DNA from: an uncultured Prevotellaceae bacterium
GTDB taxonomy: Bacteria > Bacteroidota > Bacteroidia > Bacteroidales > Muribaculaceae
Assembly: GCA_900318535.1 (NCBI GenBank)
Contig: ONKU01000017.1
Coordinates: 1 to 64,000 of the forward strand
Length of the DNA: 64,000 nt
Direction of reading: 5' to 3'
Shown here: in pieces, positions 36,364-44,672 of the stretch
Position numbering within the stretch: position 1 is the stretch's first letter
How the letters are laid out: each line of letters opens with the position of its first letter
Notes under the pieces: generated by a model
The model's input: the letters and a program-made list of their open reading frames with translations, nothing else
Database searches by the model: none
Told to the model about the DNA's origin: nothing
Position numbers and translations under genes: made by a program

Positions 36364-36480
36364 CTATAACTTCCAACCATGATTGCCATGGTAAATCATC
36401 AGGCGGGTCATGCCGCCGTCGATGCAGATGTTCTCGCCCGCGATGAAGCCCGCTTTTTCGGAACAGAGGTATACTCGTTT
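36364..36480 (-). pseudogene. Short-chain dehydrogenase/reductase C-terminal remnant
   Basis: On the minus strand, 36474-36364 reads VYLCSEKAGFIAGENICIDG, then GMTRLMIYHGNHGWKL and TAG. This is the typical C-terminal end of a Rossmann-fold SDR (LCS..A.FI.GE...DGG). Upstream the homology stops within a few codons and no start exists, so only the last ~36 codons remain. It lies between the lactonase and GH5 genes and marks a past deletion or rearrangement. Confidence 0.65.
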
Positions 36481-36512
36481 TGATGGATTTTTAAACCTTC
36501 TCGATGAGGGTA

Positions 36513-37679
36513 CTAATTCTTGGCACCCTCCATAATTCCCTGCAGAATCCAGGGCGCTTTCACCTTCATGCCATGCTTACGGTCAAATATGCCATATTTC
36601 TCTTCACCGTTACCAAAGGCATTGTTGTCCCAAACAAAGGTCGAGAAACCGCGCTTGCGTGCCTCGCTGACGAGGAACTTGCAATAATAAGTCATGTTCT
36701 CATGTATCTTGTCAATCTCGCCAGCCTTGAAGTGGTCGGTCACACCCCACTCGCCGATGATGACGCCCAGACCCTTGTCGGCCCATGTGCGGGCTGCGCG
36801 GTCCAGCAAGTCGGTCATGGTTTGCTCGTTGCTGGCGGGCACTTCGCCATACTGGCGGTAGGCGTTTCCCCAATAGTAGAACTTTTCCTGGCCGGCATAT
36901 TCCCAAGGCGAGTAGTAATGGAACTCAACGCTCATGTAGTTGTTGCCGTTGCCCTCGATGTCGGTAGGGATGATGAAACCGCCATCGTTGAGGCCAAATT
37001 CCGGGTTGCATACATAGGTCTGCACAATCAGGTGGCGCTTTGTGTTATTGCCTCCTGTTGAGCGCACCACGTCGATAAATGTCTGGTTATAGGCATTCTG
37101 CACCTCGAGATTCTCGGTCTCGGGCTTGCCCCAATTATCGGGGAGGTGGACCTCGTTGGTGCCGGCAAAAGCGACGCGGTAATCATAATCAGCAAACTCG
37201 TTGGCTATATTGAGCCACAAGAGCGCCAGTTTTTGGCAGTTCTCCTGCTGAAAACGATGCGTCGGGCGGCCTTCAAGCCATTGGTCGTGATGGGTGTTGA
37301 TCATGACCTTTAAGTCATTCTCAAGGCACCAATCCACCACTTCCTTGATACGCTTTACCCATGCCTTATCAATACTCATGGTCTGAGTGTTGGTGATATG
37401 GAACTGCCAGCGCACCGGGATGCGGATGGCATTAAAGCCGGCCTTCTTAATGGCCTTGATGGTCTTGCGGGTCACCTTGGGGTTACCCCAGGCGGTTTCG
37501 GCCTTTAGGGAATTGTCGGACAAACCGATATCCATTGATTTATGGGTTGCTGAACACTCAAACTGGTTACCAAGGTTCCATCCAGCTGTCACTTCGCTGT
37601 TCCACTGCTTGGCCGTCGGCTGAGCAAGGCAAACTTGTCCGCACAACAGTACTGTAAATAATATAAAATGCAATCTCAT
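36513..37679 (-). CDS. GH5 (subfamily 4-like) secreted endo-beta-glucanase/xyloglucanase
   Basis: A 388-residue protein with a signal peptide (cleavage near CLAQ, residue 20) and a single GH5 domain, without the lipobox or Ig domain of the GH5 at 23182. Motifs are GWNLGNQFE, ETAWGNPKVT, AIRIPVRW and INTHHD. Acid/base is E176 in AGTNEVHL and nucleophile E310 in VIIGEWGV. The GWNLGN and ETAWG blocks suggest subfamily GH5_4. It has a Bacteroides-type promoter of its own at 37833-37863 and follows a 33-codon exported ORF by 10 bp. It may be a periplasmic or secreted partner to the PULs upstream. Confidence 0.87.
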   Translation of the reverse strand: MRLHFILFTVLLCGQVCLAQPTAKQWNSEVTAGWNLGNQFECSATHKSMDIGLSDNSLKAETAWGNPKVTRKTIKAIKKAGFNAIRIPVRWQFHITNTQTMSIDKAWVKRIKEVVDWCLENDLKVMINTHHDQWLEGRPTHRFQQENCQKLALLWLNIANEFADYDYRVAFAGTNEVHLPDNWGKPETENLEVQNAYNQTFIDVVRSTGGNNTKRHLIVQTYVCNPEFGLNDGGFIIPTDIEGNGNNYMSVEFHYYSPWEYAGQEKFYYWGNAYRQYGEVPASNEQTMTDLLDRAARTWADKGLGVIIGEWGVTDHFKAGEIDKIHENMTYYCKFLVSEARKRGFSTFVWDNNAFGNGEEKYGIFDRKHGMKVKAPWILQGIMEGAKN

Positions 37680-37689
37680 AATTTAATTG

Positions 37690-37791
37690 TTAATAAGTGA
37701 AACCATTGACCGACAGTGCGATAGCATGAGCCCTTAGCGACAAAAACATCACCGCCGACAGACATATATACTGAATGGCCAATCTCTTCAT
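37690..37791 (-). CDS. 33-residue exported peptide ORF or truncated leader
   Basis: Starting at ATG 37791 the minus strand reads MKRLAIQYICLSAVMFLSLR, then AHAIALSVNGFTY and TAA. Residues 1-23 form a good signal peptide (cleavage after AHA), leaving a 10-residue mature peptide. It is the first ORF after the promoter at 37833-37863 and lies 10 bp before the GH5 gene. It may be a real leader peptide or the stub of a longer exported protein whose remainder was deleted. Confidence 0.4.
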   Translation of the reverse strand: MKRLAIQYICLSAVMFLSLRAHAIALSVNGFTY

Positions 37792-37832
37792 TTTTAATCC
37801 ATTGACTTGAGTATAGTTTTTTTCAAGTACTG

Positions 37833-37863
37833 CAAAAATAACACCTTTTTTCCTCACAGCAAA
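37833..37863 (-). promoter_or_regulatory. Consensus Bacteroides promoter of the GH5 unit
   Basis: On the minus strand, TTTG (37863-37860) and TATTTTTG (37840-37833) are separated by 19 bp, matching the -33/-7 consensus well. The leader to the small ORF is ~40 nt. Confidence 0.7.
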
Positions 37864-37981
37864 TAAAACCCCACAGAATCAATGTCTTTTGTCTTAAGGT
37901 AGCAATGATTCCGTAGGGATGAAAAACGGAACATCCAACCGGTTTTACACTTCAAGCGCCACGTCGATTAAGTTTCCGATT

Positions 37982-38110
37982 TCATTTCTTTGCTTGTTGA
38001 TCTTTCGTGGTGTCCTTTTTAGAGGCTAGGTGCTCGCTGATTTCTTTACCGATGTCGATCACAGCGATAAGCCGGGCCAGGTTGTCAATAATTTTCAAAA
38101 GTCGTCTCAT
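37982..38110 (-). CDS. 42-residue small protein, unknown
   Basis: From ATG 38110 the minus strand reads MRRLLKIIDNLARLIAVIDI, then GKEISEHLASKKDTTKDQQA and KK with a TGA stop. The N-terminal 24 residues form an amphipathic helix (LLKIIDNLARLIAVIDIGKEI) and the tail is charged. The codon pattern looks coding and the frame is clean. It diverges from the BspA-like gene at 38271. The rest of the 37680-38270 gap shows only the promoters listed here. Confidence 0.5.
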   Translation of the reverse strand: MRRLLKIIDNLARLIAVIDIGKEISEHLASKKDTTKDQQAKK

Positions 38111-38192
38111 AATGTTGTTGTTATTGTAATTAGTTGTTAATAAAAGTGTTAATTAAATCTCAGTATATATATAAGGCGACTATGGCATATGG

Positions 38193-38239
38193 GAAATGGG
38201 CAAACCGATAGGATGAAACGATTTATTTTGCTAAATTTG
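38193..38239 (+). promoter_or_regulatory. Promoter and shared upstream box of the large BspA-like gene
   Basis: TAAATTTG (38232-38239) fits the -7 box. GAAATGGGCAAAC at 38193-38205, followed by CGATAGGATGA, starts 39 bp before it. The same 13-mer occurs 40 bp before the -7 box of the second BspA-like gene, suggesting a common operator or activator site. Confidence 0.5.
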
Positions 38240-38270
38240 CAGCAGTTTGCATTATTCACGTGTTTAATTA

Positions 38271-41200
38271 ATGATAAATATGGAAAAAGAATCATTACTC
38301 TTTAGGATGCTTGTCCTGGTGACGGCCGTGATGTGCGCCCTTGGCGTCAGTGCCCAAGAGGCCTATGCCGTGTACACGTCTGAGAACACGACACTGTCGT
38401 TCTACTACGACAATGATCGCAGTAGCCGCACCGGCACGACCTACGACTTGAACGAGGGCGCCACCGATACCGGTTGGGACACCGACGGCACCGATGTCAA
38501 TGTGACCAAAGTTGTCTTTGACCCCTCGTTTGCTGATGCCCGCCCGACGACCACCTACGGCTGGTTTTATGAAATGAAGAGCCTTCAATCCATCACGGGC
38601 ATGGAGTACCTGAACACCAGCGAAGTGACCAATATGGCTTATATGTTTAGTGACTGTGGAAATTTGACGAGCCTTGACTTGAGCCACTTTAACACGTCCC
38701 AGGTGACCATTATGCATGACATGTTCGAATTCAGCAGTGGACTGACGAGTCTTGACTTGAGCCGTTTCAACACGTCCAAGGTGACTGATATGGAAAACAT
38801 GTTCTCAGAATGTACCAGTCTGCAGACCATCTATGTGGGCAGTGGCTGGAACACTACTGCCGTGGAATTATCTAGATGGATGTTCCTAGACTGTAACAGC
38901 TTGGTGGGCGGCCAGGGCACGACCTGGGACATGTCCAACCCGATGGACAAGACCTATGCCCACATCGATGGTGGCCCCAGCAACCCTGGCTACTTCACCG
39001 AGAAGGTTCCCGAGGCCTATGCTGTGTACACATCTGACAACACGACGCTGAAGTTCTACTACGACAACGATCGCAGTAGCCGCACAGGCACGACCTACGA
39101 CTTGAACGTTGGCCCCTCCGATCCCGGTTGGGTTGCCGATTTCACCAATCTCAATGTGAAGCAGGTGGTCTTTGACCCCTCGTTTGAGGCTGCCCGCCCG
39201 ACGAGTACCTTCTACTGGTTCTCCGGAATGAGGAACCTTGAAGCCTTCACTGGTCTGGAGCACCTGAACACCAGCGAGGTGATACGCATGGATAACATGT
39301 TCAACCGCTGCTATAAGTTGACGAGCCTGAACCTGGAAAAATTCAACATGTCCAAGGTGACTGACTTGAGTGAAATGTTCAGGAACTGCAGTGCGCTGCG
39401 GACCATCTACGTGAGCGATGGCTGGAAAATGAGTGAGATGGCTCTCACTGGCTCTCATAATGTGTTCAAGGACTGCACCAGTCTCGTGGGAGGCAAGGGC
39501 ACGGCCTATGATGCAGCCCATGTGGATGCCGACTATGCCCACATCGACGGCGGAACCGACAACCCGGGCTACCTCAGTGCAAGAACCATGCCCTATGCCT
39601 GCTACACGCCAACCGACTTTACGCTGACGTTCTACTGCGATGACCTGCGCTATAGCCGCGAGGGCACAACCTATGACCTGAACACGGGTGATGGCACTCC
39701 CGCTTGGTCGGATTCAAATGACCCAATCGTCGAACAAGTGACTAACGTGGTCTTTGACCCCTCGTTCGCCGATGCCCGCCCGACGAGTACATCTGCATGG
39801 TTTCGTGATATGGAAAATCTCAGGTCCATTACGGGACTCAGTTACCTGAACACCAGCGAGGTGACCAATATGGGTGAAATGTTCTATGGCTGTATAACAT
39901 TGGCGAGCATTGATATGAGCCATTTCAACACGTCCAAGGTGACCAATATGCAAAATATGTTCACTGCCTGCTATGGGCTGACGAGCCTTGACTTGCGCAG
40001 TTTCGACACGCGCAATGTGACCGACATGAGCGAGATGTTCTACTTCTGCACCAACTTGCTGAGCACTAACCTGAGCAGTTTCAATACGTCCAATGTGACC
40101 GATATGCACTGGATGTTCTTTAACTGCTACGGTCTGCGCACCATCTATGCGGGCAATGATTGGAACACAGCGGCTGTAGCAAACGCCATGTTAATGTTCT
40201 ATAACTGTACCAGTCTGGTGGGCGGTCAGGGCACGACCTATAATGAATCCAACCCGAGGGACGATACCTATGCCCACATCGACGGCGGCCCGAGCAACCC
40301 GGGTTACTTCACTGAATGGAAAGAGGCCTATGTTGTGTACACCGAGGAGAACACGACGCTGACGTTCTACTGCGACGACCAGCGTGATTCCCGCTCAGGC
40401 AGGATATACGACTTGAACGAGGGTATTATCCCTCCCGGTTGGGTAAATGATAACACTAATCAGCAGGTGACGCAGGCCGTCTTTGACCCCTCGTTCGCCG
40501 ATGCCCGTCCGACGACCACCTGCGGATGGTTTGATGGCATGAATAGCCTGCAGTCCATCTCGGGCATGAATTATCTGAACACCAGCGAGGTGACCACGAT
40601 GATTCGTATGTTTGCTAACTGCAGCCAATTGACGAGCCTTGACGTGAGCAACTTCAACACCGATAAGGTGGCCTATATGGCAGGAATGTTCAATTCCTGT
40701 ACAAAAATAACGAGCCTGGACCTGTACAGTTTCAACACCTCCAATGTGACCAACATGCTCGAGATGTTCAATGGATGTTCCAGTCTGCAAACCATCAATG
40801 TGAGTGATGGTTGGAGCACCGCTGCCTTGAGCGAAGACTATCTGATGTTCATGGACTGCAGCAGCCTCGTTGGCGGTGAGGGCACGGCCTACGATGCCAA
40901 CCACGTGACTGCCTCCTATGCCCACATCGACGGCGGTGCCGACAACCCCGGCTACTTGACCGATCCCTATGCACGTAAGGCTTATGTAGTGTTCACGGCT
41001 GAGGACGAGACGCTGACGTTCTACTACGACCACCTGCGCGGCACCCGCTCGGGCACGATCTACAACCTGAACACGGGAAGAAACAACCCCGATTGGTATG
41101 ATGATCAAACCTGTATGCAAGTGAAGTATGCGGTCATTGACCCCTCGTTTGCCGATGCCCGCCCGACGACCACCTACAGCTGGTTTCTCGATATGGAGTT

Positions 41201-42449
41201 ACTTGAGTCTATCACAGGCTTGGAGTACCTGAACACCAGTGAGGTGACCAATATGGAATATATGTTCTCTGCTTGCAACGAATTGACAAGCCTCGACTTG
41301 AGTCACTTTAACACCGAAGAGGTGACCTTTATGGGAGGTATGTTCATTCACTGCAATAAAATTAAGAGTCTTGACTTGAGGAGTTTCAACACTGCCAAGG
41401 TGAGAGGCATGAGAAATCTTTTCGCTCTATGTCACGCACTGCAAACCATCTATGTCGGCGATGGTTGGAGCACCGCGTCGGTGAGTGACGACTTTCAGAT
41501 GTTCATGGAATGCAACAGCCTCGTTGGCGGTATGGGTACGACCTTCGATCCCGCCCACATCAGGTCGGAGTATGCCCACATCGACGGCGGTCCCGACAAT
41601 CCCGGCTACTTCACGGGAAATGAGGCCTATGCTGTGTACACGGCCGAGAACACGACGCTGACGTTCTACTACGACATCGATCGCAGCAGTCGCGCTGGCA
41701 CGACCTACGACTTGAACACGGGATATAACAGGCCTGGTTGGCAAACTGACGAGACCTATGAGACTGTGACCAAGGTGGTCTTTGACCCGTCGTTCGCCGA
41801 GGCTCGCCCGACGTCCACCAACGGTTGGTTCCATGTTATGAGAGAACTTGAATCCATCACTGGCCTGCGCTACCTGAATACCAGCGAGGTGACCAATATG
41901 GAAGAAATGTTCTGTTACTGTCTTAAATTGACGAGTCTTGACTTGAGCCATTTCAATACAGCCAAGGCGACAAAAATGTACGGCATGTTCGATGGGTGCA
42001 GTGGCCTGACAACTCTTGATTTGAGTGGTTTCAACCCGCCCAGGATGGCCGAGACGTCTAGTATGTTCGCATACTGCACTAATCTGAGGACCATCTACGG
42101 ACGTAATTGGGACACCAGTATCGTGTCGAACTCACAGAATATGTTCTATAGATGCAACAGTCTTGTGGGCGGCCAGGGCACAACCTATGACCCCAACCAC
42201 ATCGACAAGGCCTATGCCCACATCGACGGCGGCCCCGACAACCCTGGCTACTTCACCAAGAAGCCTGACCGGGGCGACGTGAACAGCGACGGCAGTGTTG
42301 ACATCAGCGATGTGACAGCCCTTATCGACCTGCTGCTGGGCGGCGGCACCATCAGCAACCCCGTAGCCGACTGCAACCAGGACAGCAGCGTGAACATCAG
42401 CGACGTCACCGCCCTGATCGACTACCTGTTGTCTGGTACCTGGAATTAA
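38271..42449 (+). CDS. Giant BspA-like (DUF285) surface protein: six ~215-residue modules plus dockerin-like tail
   Basis: A 1392-residue protein with a signal peptide (cleavage near VSAQ, residue 29). Six modules begin near residues 30, 248, 440, 685, 903 and 1118. Each opens with a YAVYT..NTTLTFYYD..R..R.GTTYDLN block, then VVFDPSFADARPTTTYGWF, then DUF285 leucine-rich units (LTSLDLSHFNTSKVTNM..MF..C), and ends with YAHIDGG..NPGYFT. Residues 1334-1391 hold two dockerin-type loops (GDVNSDGSVDISDV and DCNQDSSVNISDV). BspA-like proteins mediate adhesion to host or partner cells. No enzyme domain is seen. A second start (MEKESLLF) is possible at residue 4. Confidence 0.9.
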   Translation: MINMEKESLLFRMLVLVTAVMCALGVSAQEAYAVYTSENTTLSFYYDNDRSSRTGTTYDLNEGATDTGWDTDGTDVNVTKVVFDPSFADARPTTTYGWFYEMKSLQSITGMEYLNTSEVTNMAYMFSDCGNLTSLDLSHFNTSQVTIMHDMFEFSSGLTSLDLSRFNTSKVTDMENMFSECTSLQTIYVGSGWNTTAVELSRWMFLDCNSLVGGQGTTWDMSNPMDKTYAHIDGGPSNPGYFTEKVPEAYAVYTSDNTTLKFYYDNDRSSRTGTTYDLNVGPSDPGWVADFTNLNVKQVVFDPSFEAARPTSTFYWFSGMRNLEAFTGLEHLNTSEVIRMDNMFNRCYKLTSLNLEKFNMSKVTDLSEMFRNCSALRTIYVSDGWKMSEMALTGSHNVFKDCTSLVGGKGTAYDAAHVDADYAHIDGGTDNPGYLSARTMPYACYTPTDFTLTFYCDDLRYSREGTTYDLNTGDGTPAWSDSNDPIVEQVTNVVFDPSFADARPTSTSAWFRDMENLRSITGLSYLNTSEVTNMGEMFYGCITLASIDMSHFNTSKVTNMQNMFTACYGLTSLDLRSFDTRNVTDMSEMFYFCTNLLSTNLSSFNTSNVTDMHWMFFNCYGLRTIYAGNDWNTAAVANAMLMFYNCTSLVGGQGTTYNESNPRDDTYAHIDGGPSNPGYFTEWKEAYVVYTEENTTLTFYCDDQRDSRSGRIYDLNEGIIPPGWVNDNTNQQVTQAVFDPSFADARPTTTCGWFDGMNSLQSISGMNYLNTSEVTTMIRMFANCSQLTSLDVSNFNTDKVAYMAGMFNSCTKITSLDLYSFNTSNVTNMLEMFNGCSSLQTINVSDGWSTAALSEDYLMFMDCSSLVGGEGTAYDANHVTASYAHIDGGADNPGYLTDPYARKAYVVFTAEDETLTFYYDHLRGTRSGTIYNLNTGRNNPDWYDDQTCMQVKYAVIDPSFADARPTTTYSWFLDMELLESITGLEYLNTSEVTNMEYMFSACNELTSLDLSHFNTEEVTFMGGMFIHCNKIKSLDLRSFNTAKVRGMRNLFALCHALQTIYVGDGWSTASVSDDFQMFMECNSLVGGMGTTFDPAHIRSEYAHIDGGPDNPGYFTGNEAYAVYTAENTTLTFYYDIDRSSRAGTTYDLNTGYNRPGWQTDETYETVTKVVFDPSFAEARPTSTNGWFHVMRELESITGLRYLNTSEVTNMEEMFCYCLKLTSLDLSHFNTAKATKMYGMFDGCSGLTTLDLSGFNPPRMAETSSMFAYCTNLRTIYGRNWDTSIVSNSQNMFYRCNSLVGGQGTTYDPNHIDKAYAHIDGGPDNPGYFTKKPDRGDVNSDGSVDISDVTALIDLLLGGGTISNPVADCNQDSSVNISDVTALIDYLLSGTWN
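38358..42262 (+). repeat. Six tandem coding repeats in the large BspA-like gene
   Basis: Repeat units start at about 38358, 39012, 39588, 40323, 40977 and 41622, each ~580-735 bp. They keep strong DNA identity in the opening (GAGGCCTATGCTGTGTACAC) and closing (GCCCACATCGACGGCGG) parts. This favours recombination, copy-number change and assembly errors. Confidence 0.85.
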
Positions 42450-42470
42450 AACTTCAGCAAAACCTAAAGT

Positions 42471-42506
42471 TTTCCCTCATGCTCATCCAGGGCGTGAGGG
42501 AATTTT
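42471..42506 (+). terminator. Terminator of the large BspA-like gene
   Basis: An 11-bp stem with one G-U pair (42472-42482 with 42492-42502, TTCCCTCATGC) is followed by TTTT. An imperfect second inverted repeat (GCCGTC...GACGGC) lies at about 42528-42564. Otherwise the 42450-42750 gap holds only the promoter of the next gene. Confidence 0.6.
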
Positions 42507-42636
42507 CTGTTCATGGAGCGAAAAAAGCCGTCCAGCACCTTCGTTTGTGATGCTGACGGCAGTTGCGGCAATCAGTCGATATCCAGATTGCAGCATAACG
42601 GGGTATCATGGGCGCGAAATTGAACGTGAACAGCAT

Positions 42637-42684
42637 GAAATGGGCAAACAGATGATGAGAATTGGAAATACTTTATTACCTTTG
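42637..42684 (+). promoter_or_regulatory. Promoter and shared upstream box of the second BspA-like gene
   Basis: TACCTTTG (42677-42684) fits the -7 box. GAAATGGGCAAAC at 42637-42649 is identical to 38193-38205 and equally spaced from the -7 box (40 versus 39 bp). Confidence 0.5.
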
Positions 42685-42750
42685 TGGGTCAAACCTCGCA
42701 AGTAATACCAAACAGCAAACAATAATATTAACCAATAAATCCTGATAACT

Positions 42751-44547
42751 ATGAGCAAGAAACAACTCTTTAGACTCTTCGCCCTCGTGGCGGCCATGAT
42801 GTGCGCCCTGGGCATGCAGGCTGCTGTCGAGGCCTATGCCAACTACACGCCGTCGAATACGACGCTGACGTTCTACTACGATAACCAGCGTAGCACCCGC
42901 ACTGGCACGACCTATGACTTGAACACTGGCTACAGCTCCCCTGGGTGGTACTTGGATGGCACCTACACCAGTGTGACCCGAGTGGTCTTTAAATCCCCAT
43001 TCGTCATTGCCACTCCGACGACCACGTACAGCTGGTTTTGTGATATGGAGAATCTTCAATCCATCACCGGAATCGCCTACTTAAACACTAGTGAGGTGAC
43101 CAATATGGGTTGGATGTTCGGTGGTTGTTCTTCTTTGAAGAATCTTGACCTGAGTTTCTTCAACACGGCCAAGGTGACTGATATGCGATGTATGTTCTAT
43201 AATTGTGAATCTTTGATGAGCCTTGACTTGAGCCACTTTAATACGGCTAATGTAACTGATATGTATGGCATGTTCGACCATTGTGAATCTCTAGCAAGTC
43301 TTAATGTGAGCAATTTCAACACCGCTAATGTGACCGATATGAGATACATGTTCCGAAATTGTAAACTTTTGACAAGCCTCAACGTGAGCAACTTCAATAC
43401 GGACAACGTGACCAGCATGGGTGACATGTTCAGTAATTGCTGTGGCTTGACGAGTCTAGACTTAAGAAATTTCAATACGTCCAACGTGACCAACATGGAA
43501 AGCATGTTCTGGGGGTGCAGTGCCTTAACAAATCTTGACGTGAGCAGTTTCAACACCGCTAATGTGACCAATATGGGTATCATGTTTAGTGATTGCAACA
43601 GTTTAACGAGCCTCGACGTAAGCAACTTCAATACGGCCAACGTGACCACAATGAACAGGATGTTCGAAAATTGTTCAGCCTTGACGAGCCTTGACTTGAG
43701 CAGTTTCAAAACTGCCAAGGTGACCAATATGAAATGGATGTTTTTTGATTGCACTAACCTGAATACCATCTATGTGGGCGACGGCTGGAGCACGGCGGCC
43801 GTGACGAGTTCCGATTATATGTTCTATTATTGCACCAAATTGGTGGGCGCCTTGGGCACGGTCTATGATGGCAACCACGTGGACAAGGCCTATGCCCACA
43901 TCGACGGCGGTTCCAGCAATCCGGGCTATTTCACCGCTCCTGACTTGCTTGACGATGCATTGAACGTCGAGGGCAGCAACATCCACTTCGAGTCCACGGG
44001 GGATTATCCCTGGACAGTTATACAGGAGGGTAGCCGCATGTATGCCCAGTCAGGCAACGCGGGCGTGGCAAACAGCTCCTCGGTGATGACGGCGACGGTA
44101 ACCGCTGTCGAGGGCGATATTCTTGAGTTTGACTTCAAGGCCTGGGGCGAAGGCACATCAACGCTGCATGACAGATGCTCTTTCAGCATCAACGGCGTGG
44201 AGCAAATCGCTTACGGCGAGTATCAGAACGCTGGCTGGGAAACCTATTCCGTTTACTTGCCCGCAGGGGAATGCACGCTGGAATGGAGCTACACCAAGGA
44301 CCTCAGCGTCAATAGACCGGGCGACTACTTCGCGGTGGACAATGTGGCTATCATCAGCGCTACGTCGCGTGGTGACGTGAACGGTGACGGCAGTGTGAAC
44401 ATTGCCGACGTGACTGCCCTGATTGACCTGCTGCTGGGCGGCGGTACCATCAGCAACCCCGTAGCCGACTGCAACCAGGACAGCAGCGTCAACATTGCCG
44501 ACGTTACCGCCCTGATCGACTACTTGTTATCTGGCACTTGGAATTAA
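42751..44547 (+). CDS. BspA-like (DUF285) surface protein with beta-sandwich and dockerin-like tail
   Basis: A 598-residue protein with a signal peptide (cleavage near GMQA, residue 24). One opening module (YANYTPSNTTLTFYYDNQRS) is followed by about ten uninterrupted DUF285 units at ~24-residue spacing (LDVSNFNTANVT.M..MF..C) to residue ~375. A separate domain at ~395-535 (SNIHFESTGDYPWTVIQEGS through DYFAVDNVAI) looks like a choice-of-anchor/MAM-type beta-sandwich. Residues 540-598 are the dockerin-like pair. Probably a secreted or surface adhesin. It shares promoter box, tail and 3' flank with the gene at 38271, so the two are likely duplicates. Confidence 0.88.
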   Translation: MSKKQLFRLFALVAAMMCALGMQAAVEAYANYTPSNTTLTFYYDNQRSTRTGTTYDLNTGYSSPGWYLDGTYTSVTRVVFKSPFVIATPTTTYSWFCDMENLQSITGIAYLNTSEVTNMGWMFGGCSSLKNLDLSFFNTAKVTDMRCMFYNCESLMSLDLSHFNTANVTDMYGMFDHCESLASLNVSNFNTANVTDMRYMFRNCKLLTSLNVSNFNTDNVTSMGDMFSNCCGLTSLDLRNFNTSNVTNMESMFWGCSALTNLDVSSFNTANVTNMGIMFSDCNSLTSLDVSNFNTANVTTMNRMFENCSALTSLDLSSFKTAKVTNMKWMFFDCTNLNTIYVGDGWSTAAVTSSDYMFYYCTKLVGALGTVYDGNHVDKAYAHIDGGSSNPGYFTAPDLLDDALNVEGSNIHFESTGDYPWTVIQEGSRMYAQSGNAGVANSSSVMTATVTAVEGDILEFDFKAWGEGTSTLHDRCSFSINGVEQIAYGEYQNAGWETYSVYLPAGECTLEWSYTKDLSVNRPGDYFAVDNVAIISATSRGDVNGDGSVNIADVTALIDLLLGGGTISNPVADCNQDSSVNIADVTALIDYLLSGTWN

Positions 44548-44586
44548 AACTTCATCAAAACCTCAGTTATATCCCTCATGCTCAAT

Positions 44587-44634
44587 TGAACTGCACCCCA
44601 AAAGTTTTGTGTCTAACTTTTGGGGTGCAGTTCA
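44587..44634. terminator. 20-bp palindrome with IS-end-like sequence, probable two-way terminator
   Basis: A 20-bp perfect stem (44587-44606 with 44615-44634, TGAACTGCACCCCAAAAGTT) with an 8-nt loop lies between convergent genes. The arms resemble the terminal inverted repeats of IS3/IS150-type elements, but no transposase separates them. It may be an IS-derived miniature element now acting as a terminator. Confidence 0.7.
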
Positions 44635-44672
44635 TAATCCGCTGTTGTCAAGCAGAATTAACTGTCCGATTA

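Noticed and set aside
38358-42262. CRISPR-like array or minisatellite
   Set aside because: The repeats are long coding units within one continuous reading frame of a BspA-like protein, not short repeats with spacers.
44587-44634. Complete insertion sequence
   Set aside because: The IS-like inverted arms are only 8 nt apart, so no transposase or passenger DNA exists. Treated as a terminator or relic.
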